Source of the DNA: Euphorbia lathyris
Lineage: Eukaryota > Streptophyta > Magnoliopsida > Malpighiales > Euphorbiaceae
Assembly: GCF_963576675.1 (NCBI RefSeq)
Contig: NC_088916.1
Location: forward strand, 55,615,001-55,679,000
Direction of reading: 5' to 3'
DNA length: 64,000 nucleotides
Of this stretch, positions 1 to 10,597 are shown piece by piece. The stretch's first letter is position 1, and every line of letters starts with the position of its first letter. A program made the translations under genes and the position numbers. The notes beneath the pieces were generated by a model, which was not told where the DNA came from, did not search any database, and saw nothing but the letters and a program-made list of their open reading frames with translations.

Positions 1-858
1 AGGACCTGTGATGAAAACCTGGAAACAAGACGGTGGAAGCGATTGATTCTGAAAGTTTCAAAAACAAAAAATAATAATAATAAATAAATAAAATAAATAA
101 GTTATGGTCGGTCGTTGTTGTCGATCGGATAGCTCGCGAATGCTTAACGGCATGGTGCGAGTGCTTAGCGGCGGCTGGCGCGCATTCGACGACAGTCGGA
201 CGCCCGCTCGACGACGCGAAGCGCGCGCTCGACGTCTGTCGGACGCATGCATCCAACCACGAATGGTTCGCGCTCGGTGTCCGAGCAAGACACGAGCTTG
301 GTGGCACGGGACGCGCGCTCGTCAGCCACGAGGCGTGTGCGCCCGGCAGCGCAGAACACGCGTTTGGCGGTCAGGACGCATGAACGCCCGACGACGTGGA
401 GCGCGAGCTCGATAGCTACGGGGCGTGATTCTTTACTAATATGGCTTTCCAATAATATATGCTCAAAACGGTTTCTGAAAGAAGAAAGAAAAGGTTTCAA
501 ATGAATTTTAAACTTAAAGAAGTATACGATTAGTCTGTTATCGCCTAACATGCTGAGTAGGAGGCCGGTGGTTCATAACCGGACGATGTCGGGGTGCCTA
601 GTAGCCTTTCTCTGGAAAGGAGCTAGCCTTCTCGGCTTGTACCTAAGTTTCCCGAACCCACACCGGTCTCCCGTAAGGGATCGGTGTTCATTTTCCCATT
701 CGTGGGTGGCGACTCTTCCATATCTCCGAGCTCCGGTCCTGCCGAGCAGCTTGATTCCATGATTGGTTGCTTTCGGCGCCAATCACCGCTTACATCGCCA
801 TGAGGTTGTCCACCCCCCAGTCCGCCCGGGAGATTAGGTCGCGACACCTCGTCTAACA
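1..858 (+). repeat. 5' LTR of the Tat element, internally deleted
   Basis: Bases 1-427 align without gaps to 15114-15540 and bases 428-858 align without gaps to 17754-18184. The 2213 bp between those blocks in the 3' LTR (15541-17753) are absent here. The trinucleotide GTG lies at both edges of the lost segment. The deletion removes the TATA box and the palindrome array, so this LTR should have no promoter. It ends CTAACA just before the primer site. Confidence 0.95.
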
Positions 859-860
859 AG

Positions 861-878
861 TGGCGACTCTGCTGGGGA
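861..878 (+). other. primer binding site (tRNA-Arg type)
   Basis: TGGCGACTCTGCTGGGGA lies 2 bp after the LTR end. Its complement ends in CCA, as a tRNA 3' end should. This sequence is the usual tRNA-Arg primer site of Ogre/Tat elements. Confidence 0.85.
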
Positions 879-2797
879 AGCGAGAAATTTGATTCCGGAA
901 GGCGTGTATTAAGCCCTTAACGGGGACGGATCGTTTTACTTCTTTTCGTATGCATTCATGTGCATTATTGCAAACCCTTTGGGTAATTTCCGCGAAACCT
1001 CTAGCGAGAGTCCATTCGTCGCTCGAAAGAGGCTAGTGTAAGTTCCCCCTTACAGTAAGGCGCCAAAGGGTCCCCATCCATTCGTTAGGGGCGAATTTGT
1101 GCGGTCCTGTGAGGTCCCGCGGTCAGCCGTGTCAGCATATAGTAGCCTTAGAAGTTTCCATAGGATCACCCGTTACTATTTTTGATGTGATAAATGAATC
1201 AATTCGTGTTTTGAAACCGCCACGATACGTGTCTAATCCTAAAGTAGGTAAAGAAAATGAGACGATGTGTTAATATATACTCGTGAATCGACATACTAAT
1301 TGCCCTAAAACATCGAAACAATTTGAACTAAAGACGACTTAGTCATCTCATATGAATGAACATGTGCGACCCGCCTTGTCCCTTTCGATGTCCCGATGAA
1401 GGCACATGTTCAAGAAATGTGTTATGACGTAAGCACGTATTAGTATAAATCGGTTCGGTGTTAAGGATAGTTACATCTCGATACAAAAGACTATATTAAC
1501 AGTAGCCGTTATTCACATTCTTTAAATAAGTTGGGATAAAACGAGATCATGACGAAACGAAAACGAAGAACATTTCTGTTTCGAACAACCCTGTTGTAAC
1601 GAAAAAAGTTTCGCACAAGTAGCCCGTCCCTTCCGAATAAAAGACGAGCTTTTACGTTATGCCTCGAGTTGTTCTTAAGAGAAATGGATGTGTCCGTAAA
1701 GATGACTAAGAAAATAAAAGAAAAGAAAAATGAACTAAACGACCAAAATCATTCCGAGACTACGATATATATCAATCCCGAGGGTAGTTAAAGAAAATAA
1801 ACCAATGTCGCTGAATGCGTGCCTCGAACGAGAGTATACCCCGTTTAAAATCTCGAAGCCGAATTAAGCCAAACCATATAATTGCGCCATATGGACGAGA
1901 CTGCGGGTTTTGACTAACGACTCGATCATTTCGACCGTTACCAAAACTGCAAGAAATATGGCCCGATATACGTGTTTGCTTAAATTCGCGCCTAAAGGAA
2001 AGAAAACGGTGATATCCTCGCTTCGAACAAACACGCGATTTAACGAAAGGTTGATTTTCTATAGCCACACTAAGATGATATATCCCGTAGGATTGGGAGG
2101 GACAACGAACTGTTGCTAGCCGAAAGGTTACCGTGCGCTCAAAATAAGACTCACCGTCTTTTCGTGTAGCAAAATGAGCAAACGGAATCTTAAACGCTAA
2201 AAACAAACACGTTACGCGATGGGTCCGTTCCCTAAATTCAAAAGTGATTCCATCACTAAATAAACGCATGGTTACGTCTCTCGATAGATCCAAAAGATCC
2301 CGTTGTAATCCAAAAATCGAGACACGAATCCACGTGAATAAAAGGGAATGAGTCATGGACGATAACGAACAATTGGACTAGAAGAATAACTCGTACCACG
2401 TTTAAAAATCGAGATGCGCTCAAAGGGAGTCAAAACCCGAATTAATGCGTCTCGCAAAAGGACAAAAGACGAGTTATTCTAAAAGGACAATCCAACTTGG
2501 TCGATTTCTTAGTCACTGAACGTGGATACGTCAAAAATGAATTGTATTGTCTGATGGGTGATTTACTTTTCCGCAATAATCGACGGCATCACGCGTCCCC
2601 TGGACCGCAATGTGAGCCAAAAACCAAAATCCTAGGAAAGAGACCTGGACCAACGAGTGTGTGGAGGAATAAGGGTGGAAGAGAGATGTTGTGATACATG
2701 TAATTAGACTAACGTTTGTTCTTCTTATCTTATATATCCGTAAATAAATAAACGCACACACCACGAATCATGCATATAAAATCATGCATACATACTA
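879..2797 (+). other. untranslated leader of the Tat element
   Basis: About 1.9 kb between the primer site and the gag start. I see no convincing coding region on the plus strand. Long 5' leaders are usual in Ogre/Tat elements. It probably carries packaging and splice signals, but none can be identified by eye. Confidence 0.6.
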
Positions 2798-4639
2798 ATG
2801 GATACCGTTCGCGCAGACGTCATCATTAAGCAGTTGTGGGTTCGCGAGAGTAATCGGCTTGTCAGACAGTTTGATCAGCCACGAGTAGACAGTTCCGAAT
2901 CGGTAGTTGTGGCTTCTGAATCATCTTCGTCTAGGTATACTCAGTCCTCCGTCAGTATGTCTGCGACCGACGAGAAAGTGGCTGAATTGGAAAATTCTGT
3001 GAACAATATCAATGATCAGCTGGCCGCAATTTTGGCCCAGCTGGCTGAGCTAGCACTGAAGGACAACAAGAGTGGTAGTAAGCGTGCTGAGAATGAGGTG
3101 AACGATGGCCCTCGCTTTGGGAATGAGGAGGATTATCAGGATTATATCCGAAAACAGCTGGAAAAAGAGAAAGCTAAGGAAGAGGAATGGAAGCAACACA
3201 TCACGCAGGAGGTGCAGGACTTGCGCGGAGGAAGTTCCGGAAGTCAGGACTTTTATAACTTGAAGAATTGTTTATCGGCAACAGCTTTGCCTTTAAAATT
3301 TCGTCTCCCCGACATGAAAAAGTTCGATGGAACTAGAGATCCCACCGCTCACATGAATCAGTATGTTGCTGTGATGAAGCACACGATCCTGACTGAGGAT
3401 CAGGTCTTAGGGTTGTTTAACACCTACCTAGAGGGGGCTGCCCTCACATGGTTTCATGCATTGTCGGTGGTAACAAAGAGGGATTGGAAGGAATTAGCGA
3501 AGTCATTCATCGCTCAGTATAGCTTTAACACCATGCTGGAGGTCACTTTGAAAGAGTTAGAGAGCACTAAGCAACAGGCTGGGGAATCCTTTTCCGATTT
3601 TGTGAAAAGATGGAGGGTTAAGGCCACAGTGATGAAACAAAAGCCGGTCGAGCAGGATCAGATTCGAATGGTGGTTGGCAACACTTTGCCATATATCAAG
3701 AATGAGTTGCGGTATATGCCATTTACTGATTTCAATCAGATGTATAGTTGTGCCTTGACTGTTGAAGGGGATGGAGAGCCGAAGAAAGCTTATACCAAGT
3801 GGACGAAGTCGGGATATAGTGCCGGAGGGCCTAGTGCGAGTACGGAATCCACAGCAGTGAAAGTGCTTGATCTTAATGCTATCGAAAAGAGTCGGTTCGC
3901 CAAATTTGATCAGACTTACGCAAAAGTTTTTGAGCGTCTGCAGAAAAAGGGATTGTTGAAGGCCCTTACCCCGTATAACAAAGCTCAACCTACTCCGCAG
4001 ATACAGGCTAGAGGGTATTGTGAGTTCCACAGCAGTTATGGGCATACAATTGAGAATTGTGAGAGGCTGAAACACGAAATCCAGGATTTAATCGAGGAGA
4101 AAAAGATAGTTGATCCTTCATCAGCGAACCCTTCCACTAGGCGTAATCCATTGCCTAATCATAGGGTAAGCATGATCGGAATTGGTCTGACAGAACGTGT
4201 AGTGATGGAATCCTTCGAAGAGAACGTAGAGGAGTTGCTGGATTCCGACGAAAGGAACAATATAGGAAATGGTCTATATGTGTCCTTCCTTGGCGAGGAA
4301 CAAGAGGATGAACCGATGGAAGAGGGATTGGATGGTGGAGCACCGTATGATGAAGATAGTGCCGAAGAGACCGGAGAAGGGTCATCTCGAACTATTGTGC
4401 CTAATTTGGGCCTGTTTAGTGGAGGGGGAAATCCCGAGGTGCACTTGCATGAATATATGCGCGATATGTTTGTTGAATCCTTCGGAGTGGATGAGATTGC
4501 TCAGTGGTTCCACTATTCTCTGATAGGCGAGCCTTTGGGGTGGTTTCACTCATTACCCGACTCTTGCAAGTATGATTGGGATCAATTGTCAGATCTATTT
4601 CTAGAAAAGTATCAAGCGTCCGTTGCCGAGGGTCAGTAA
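2798..4639 (+). pseudogene. Gag of the Tat element, N-terminal part (613 codons)
   Basis: Structural protein of the virus-like particle. Residues about 58-85 form a heptad-rich coiled coil. Residues 175-243 are a retrotransposon gag (capsid) domain, running from KFDG to DWKELAKSFIAQY and followed by more helices. Around residue 407 a cysteine/histidine motif (YCEFH...GHTIENC, then KHEIQDLI) ends the canonical Tat gag. An acidic stretch follows, and residues 539-607 form a second, shorter gag-like module. The frame then stops at 4637-4639 while the related sequence continues in another frame, so a small indel near 4610-4630 breaks the gene. No other start lies upstream in frame. Confidence 0.85.
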
Positions 4640-5604
4640 GTATAATGGCAACAAAGATCCGATGGAACACCTTCACTTCTACTTATCGGCCATGTCGCCC
4701 TTGGGTTTTAAAGAAGAAGAGATCACTAGCTTGTTTTGTAATTCGTTGATGGGTGAACCATTGATGTGGTATATGTCACTTCCGATGTATGTTAAGACCG
4801 ATTGGGCGGCAATGACGAAGAGGTTTATCAAAGAGTATATGGTATGGATGTTGGCGAATCAAACCCCGGACTCCCCCTCTTATGAAACGCCCGAGGCAGT
4901 GTTGGCAATGCCTAGGTATGGTGGATACCAGGATCCTGTTGAGCATGCGAGGTTATTCCGCAACCATATGTACGACGCCGGATTCCCGCAATGTGAATTA
5001 CATGAACATTTCCCGGAAACTTTAATGGGAGAAGCCTTGTTGTGGCACCAGGGCCTATCAGAAGAAGAAATGGGTCATTGGATACCTCTTAGGAATGCTT
5101 TTGTGGCGAGATATGAGATGTATGTTCCATGGACGGGATCCCTGGAAGATCTGGATAGGATCAGGCAATTCCCCGAGGTGGAGGCACCGGTATGAACAGT
5201 GTAACGAAACAATGAGCAGTAAGGTGCAGCTTATGTGCATACAACGAGGTGCTATTCCGTTGGCCGCAAGAAGGATGAGCAGAGTGTCCCTCCGTGACTA
5301 TGATGAGTTGATAGGTTGGGCTTTGTATGGATCGGCGGATCCCTTTTACTTGAATCTGAATGTTCCTCACGTCATGGATTTAATGGTCGTGGACATTTGG
5401 GAGAGTTCTTCGGACGAGGAAGATGCCAATCAGAGGATTCCTATTAACATTTGGGACGAATCGGATGATGAGCCGGAAATCGCGGTAATGACGAGATCAG
5501 GTCGTGTGGCCGAGGGAAAGGCACCTATGATAGAAACTGAGATTAGAGAAGGGTCGGCTCCTAAGCCCGATGACCAAGTTCTGGAGCAGTTGAAGAAGAC
5601 ATAA
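4623..5604 (+). pseudogene. Gag of the Tat element, C-terminal part with two more gag-like modules
   Basis: Continuation of gag in two further frames. Bases 4638-4844 encode a third module and 4914-5120 a fourth. Both share the pattern GxxxPxxH, then GExLxW, then W followed by a hydrophobic helix and a Tyr. The frame shifts again between about 5095 and 5195. The last part (to 5604) is an acidic linker containing VMTRSGRV, which resembles the gag-protease junction of Tat elements. A TAA at 5602-5604 lies in frame with pol, and related polyproteins read through this position, so it is probably a mutated sense codon. Confidence 0.75.
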
Positions 5605-8600
5605 GCTAAGTCTACAGTCTGGGAAGTTCTATGCCATTCTAAGTACCATCATGAGAACTTGATGAAAGAATTGCAGAATCTGGTTATTTCCACCGATACT
5701 GAGCCGGCAGCGCTAGTAAGGGCAATTATGGCCCGAAAGAAGACTGAGATCACATTTACTGACGAGGATCTCCCAGAAGAGGGGAAGGCTCACAATAAGC
5801 CTTTGTATATCCGAGCGGAAATTAACGGAAAGAAGACTAGTTGCGTGATGGTCGATGATGGATCGACCATTAATGTTTGTCCTTTGAAACTCTTGTCGAA
5901 GTTGGGAGTGGAGAGAGGAGACCTGACAGCCTCTGAAACTGTGATTAGAGCGTATAATGACAGCCGTAGGCACATTGAGGGAGTCTTCAAGGCCAAATTG
6001 AAAGTAGGGCCACATGAAGAAGAAACTGAGTTCACCGTGCTGGATATACCGGTAACCTTTGCTGTACTGTTGGGACGCCCTTGGTTCCATAAACTGGGAG
6101 GTGTGCCCTCCACGCTCCACCAAATGATTAAATTCCCCTTCGGGGAGGAGATAGTGACAATCAGAGCTGAGAAATTGAGCTCGGTGGCAGCATTGGGAAT
6201 TGAGCCTCAACTTTTCTCCGGATTCCAAGTCTCCGAGATTTATGAGTCCAGCATGACCACCGATGTGGTGAAGATGATGAAGGGAGGTTTCATCCTAGGA
6301 ATGGGTTTAGGAGCACACCATCAGGGGTTGCCAGAATTTCCGGATTTTAAGAGTCAGAAAACCCGGAGGGGTTTGGGATATGAGCAGGGAGGTCCGTCCA
6401 ATGTGAGTGGTGAAGGAAAAGTGGGCCTAAGGAAGTACTTCGTGAACGAGGGGCATGGAAAGGCGTATTCAGGGACCCCCGAGGCATGGACTAGCACAGA
6501 AGGGAAGATTCTGCCGGGGTTTGAAATCTTCAATGATGTTGCCGACTGGGGCAAAGGAAAGGCGAGCTGCTTTGTCGAGGAGATTATGATGCTGGATTTG
6601 AATGCCGAGGAGCAAGTCATCACCATTGAAGCAACTGCAGGAGCGGGAGATGAGCCTAGTACCTCCAAAATTCATGAGAAATCTGAAGACCCTGATGATG
6701 AAAATTGTATTACTGCGTTGTTTGAATCAGATGATGTAATCACCCATGCTATCAATGAAATGAATTCTGATTTTGCTTACTTGCTTGATGTTGATCATGA
6801 TCATTCCATGCATTCTCATTCATATAACATGCCTACATTTGAAATCAATGCAATAGAAATGTCAACTTTCAATCTTGGTACGAATGAAAACCCTAAACTT
6901 ATACAAATTGCTCAAGAATTAACTATTGAAGAGAGAAAAGAATTCGAGAGAATAATTAAAAAATACGAAATTGTATTCGCATGGACATACGAAGACATGC
7001 CGGGAATTGATCAATCTATCGTAACTCACCGCATTCCAACTTACCCCGAAGCAAAGCCCGTAAAGCAGAAGCTCCGACGTATGAGACCAGAATGGGCAGA
7101 TAAAATCAGAGAGGAGGTGAAGAAGCAGTTAGAAGCAGGATTCATCGAAGTGATCGACTATCCCCCTTGGGTCGCAAATGTGGTGCCAATCGCAAAAAAG
7201 GACGGCAAAGTGAGGATGTGCGTTGATTACAGAGATCTTAACAAGGCATGCCCCAAGGATGAGTTCGCATTGCCTCATATCGACGTATTGATTGACAGTG
7301 CAGCGTCAAGCGTCTTACACACGAATGTGGATGGTTTCATGGGCTACATGCAAGTTCAGATGGCCGAAAAGCACAAAGCAAAAACCTCGTTCACAACCGA
7401 GTGGGGGACATACTGTTACAGAGTAATGCCGTTTGGTTTGAAAAATGCCGGGGCAACTTATCAGCGAATGGCCACAGCACTGTTCCATGATATGATACAC
7501 AAGGAGGTAGAAGTCTACGTGGACGATATGATGGTCAAATCAGAGACAAGAGAAGGGCATTTTGCCGCGCTCGAGAAGTTTTTGGCCCGAATTGCAGAAT
7601 TCAAGCTAAGGTTAAACCCGAAGAAGTGCTTTTTCGGCGTTTCATCGGGGAAAATCTTAGGCTATGTAATCGGAAATAAGGGAATCGAGGTGGATCCTGA
7701 TAAAGTGAAGGCTATACAGGAGATGCCGGCGCAGAGAAATGAGAAGGAAGTGAGAGGGTTTTTGGGGCAGGTTCAATATATCAGTCGGTTCATAGCGAGA
7801 CTCACCGCAATCTACGAGCCAATCTTTAAGTTGCTAAGGAAATACCAACCCGCTACTTGGAATGATAAGTGTCAGCAAGCTCTGGAGAGCGTCCGGAACT
7901 ATTTATCTAATCTGCCAGTGCTGAGACCGCCTAAACTAGGAAAGCCGCTTCTTCTCTATGTAGCGATCGAGGAGCGATCTATTGGGGCAATGTTGGCTCA
8001 AGAGGGAGACACCGGTGTGGAGCACGCGGTGTATTATTTGAGTAAGAAGTTCCTGGAGTACGAGCTCAAGTACAACATGATCGAAAAGACATGTGTGGCA
8101 GTAGTATGGTTAACAAAGAAACTACGGCACTATTTCCAATCGTATAAAGTGATCATTATTTCTCGGATGGACCCCGTGAAGTATCTGTACCGAACTCCAT
8201 CCTTGACGGGGAAGTTAGCCCGATGGTTGTTGCTTTTGTCCGAGTTTGACATTGAATATGTAACGAAGAAGGTTATCAAAGGGAGGGCCGTGGCAGAGTT
8301 TCTGGCTAACCAACCCCTGAATGCAGAAGAGGAAGAAGTAAGCTATGATTTTCCCGATGAACACTTGAACGCAATCGAAGTTATACCGTGGAAAATGTTC
8401 TTCGACGGAGCAGTTAATTCGAATGGGGCCGGAGTAGGAGTACTACTTACCTCACCGGAAGGAGAAAGGATCCCGATGGCCAAGAAGTTATCCTTCCCTC
8501 TCACCAATAATATGGCCGAGTATGAAGCGTGCATTTATGGTTTAGAGTCATTAGCGGCGCTGGGAGCGTCATATGTCGAAATTTGGGGTGACTCAAAGTT

Positions 8601-8613
8601 GATCATCGAATAG
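5605..8613 (+). pseudogene. Pol of the Tat element: protease, G-patch, RT, RNase H and second RNase H
   Basis: The frame runs on from the gag stop; the first ATG is at 5659. Counted from that Met, the aspartic protease motif is DDGSTINV at residue 66. A G-patch-like segment rich in glycine (GMGLG ... RGLGY) spans about 205-245. RT has YVDD at residue 620 and the MPFGL motif. The retroviral-type RNase H is near 770-880. A second RNase H begins at WKMFFDG (residue 911), the dual arrangement that defines Tat. The frame ends at a TAG (8611-8613) within the second RNase H, and a TAA follows two codons later. Confidence 0.9.
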
Positions 8614-10113
8614 GCATAAGGAAACTGGGAGGTAAGAGAAGAAAGACTACGTCCGTACCTCGATCAGCTAGAAGGGTTGGCACAAAGATTCAAAGAATGC
8701 CGTTTCTATCATATTCCTCGAGCACAGAACCAGGCGGCGGATGCCTTGGCCACTTTGGTGTCAGTTTGGGACAACCCCCGGAACCTTGCCTCAAAACCGT
8801 TGGTATTGAGGAGATCTCACAAACCATGCTACGAGGACGTAATGCTATTAGGGATAGATGAAAAACCGTGGTATTTCGATATCGTGAACTTCATGAAAGA
8901 TGGAACATATCTGGCAGAGTCAGAACCGAGGGATCAAGCTGTGATTAGAAGGTTAGCCCGACAGTTCGTCATCCACAACGATTTGCTTTACAAAAGGCAC
9001 ATTGACGGATTACAATTAAGATGCTTGGATGCGGGAGAAGCCCGCGAGGCAATGGAATCAGTACATTCAGGAATTTGTGGAGCCGATATGGGGGGAGCAG
9101 TACTAGCTAAGAAAATTATTAGGCAAGACTTCTATTGGCTCACCATGGAAAAAGATTGTAACGAGTATGCAAAGAAATGCCATGATTGTCAAATCCACGG
9201 CGATTGCAGTCATCTTCCGGCCATGGAACTACATGTGCTAGCACCTATTTGGCCATTCGCTGCTTGGGGCATTGACATCATCGGCGAAGTAAGGCCTAAC
9301 GCTTCAAATGGACATAAGTTTATTGCTGCCGCCATCGATTATTTCACCAAGTGGGTAGAAGCAGAGTCGTTTAGCAAACTGGGATCCAAGCAGATGAGAA
9401 AGTTCATTAAAAAACACTTGATCACCAGGTTTGGAGTGCCTCATCATATGATTACGGATAACGGGGTCCAGTTTCAGGGGGAAGTAAGGAATCTTTTCCG
9501 AGAATATGGCATTGAACATCACAGGTCTTCTCCGTACCGTCCACAGGCTAATGGAGCAGTAGAAGCAGCTAATAAGAACCTTAAGAGGATTCTCGTAAAA
9601 ACGGTGGAATCGCAACGGAATTGGCATGAGCACCTCCCACTCGCGTTGTGGGCTTATCGCACGACAATTAGAACCTCAACTGGGGCAACGCCATTCTCTT
9701 TGGTGTATGGAACAGAAGCAGTCTTGCCGATTGAGATCGAAAAGCGATCGTTGAGAATCGCAGTGGAGGCAGAAATTCCCGAGGCGGAATGGGTGAAGAA
9801 GCGATATGAGCAGTTGGCTTTGGTTGACGAGAAAATGATGGAAGCCCTTTACCATATATAGTTATACCAGAGAAGAATGGCTCGGGCTTTCAATAAAAAA
9901 GTCAAGACCAGCCCTATCAAAGAAGGAGATTTGGTGCTGAAACAGATCCGTGTGACGCACACCGACCCAAGGGGGAAGTTTAGGCCTAACTGGGAAGGGC
10001 CATTCGTCGTGAAGAAGATACTAAGCAAAGGAGCGGTGAAGTTAACTACAATGGACGGCATGGAATTCTCCGAACCTACCAACCTGGATAGGCTTAAGAA
10101 ATACTTTTTGTAA
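8614..10113 (+). pseudogene. Pol of the Tat element: end of RNase H and integrase
   Basis: Same frame as the preceding pol segment. It opens with the end of the second RNase H (PRAQNQAADALATL). Integrase follows: an HHCC zinc-binding region (HSGICG ... CHDC), then the catalytic core with GIDIIGE, ITDNGVQF and a Glu in GAVEAANKN (D,D,E). A TAG at 9859-9861 interrupts the C-terminal domain, which continues in frame from MARAFNKKV to the end at 10113 and includes the chromatin/DNA-binding fold segment GKFRPNWEGPF. The stop is one transition from a CAG codon. Confidence 0.9.
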
Positions 10114-10345
10114 AAAAAAAAAAAAAAAAAAGAAAAAGAAAGAAAAATTCCCGATAGGTTGAAAACCCGCAAAGGGCGACCTATGCAACAATGAGGGAAA
10201 TTCCAATGGGTGAAAACCCGAAAGGGCACTCATTTAAAAATTCCGGGATAGTAAAAGGAGAGGAGAAAAATCGCCGGGATCCGAAAACCGAAAGGCGGGT
10301 CCTGGTAACAATAGTTATGACTTGAGCAATTACAAAAACAATGTA
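10114..10345 (+). other. A-rich tract and three stem-loops 3' of pol
   Basis: A 20-base A run follows the pol stop. Then come three similar folds, near 10147-10180, 10204-10233 and 10275-10305. Each has an outer stem (for example ATAGGT with ACCTAT) and an inner GAAAACCCG..AAAGGGC hairpin. Similar motifs are common just 3' of pol in Tat-lineage elements. Function unknown: packaging, RNA stability or 3' processing are possible. Confidence 0.55.
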
Positions 10346-10597
10346 TAAGAGACTAAGTATTTCTTTTGTTTGTAAATAAATAAAGGCATGAATATATTTG
10401 ACGAGAATGATTGGAATCATCATAATCTACTGAATGCATGGTAATATGAATCACGAGTTATACATTTCCTATCCTACTTTTCACAAAAAAGCCTACCCAC
10501 TATCCACCCCACTCCCTATACATCAGCTATACAGCGGGGAAACTCCAATAAAAGCTACAAAGCAATAATGAAAGCTACAAAGCAATACATAACGAGC

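Noticed and set aside
1772..2356. 194-codon open frame on the minus strand in the Tat leader
   Set aside because: No recognisable domain and composition like the surrounding leader; probably chance.
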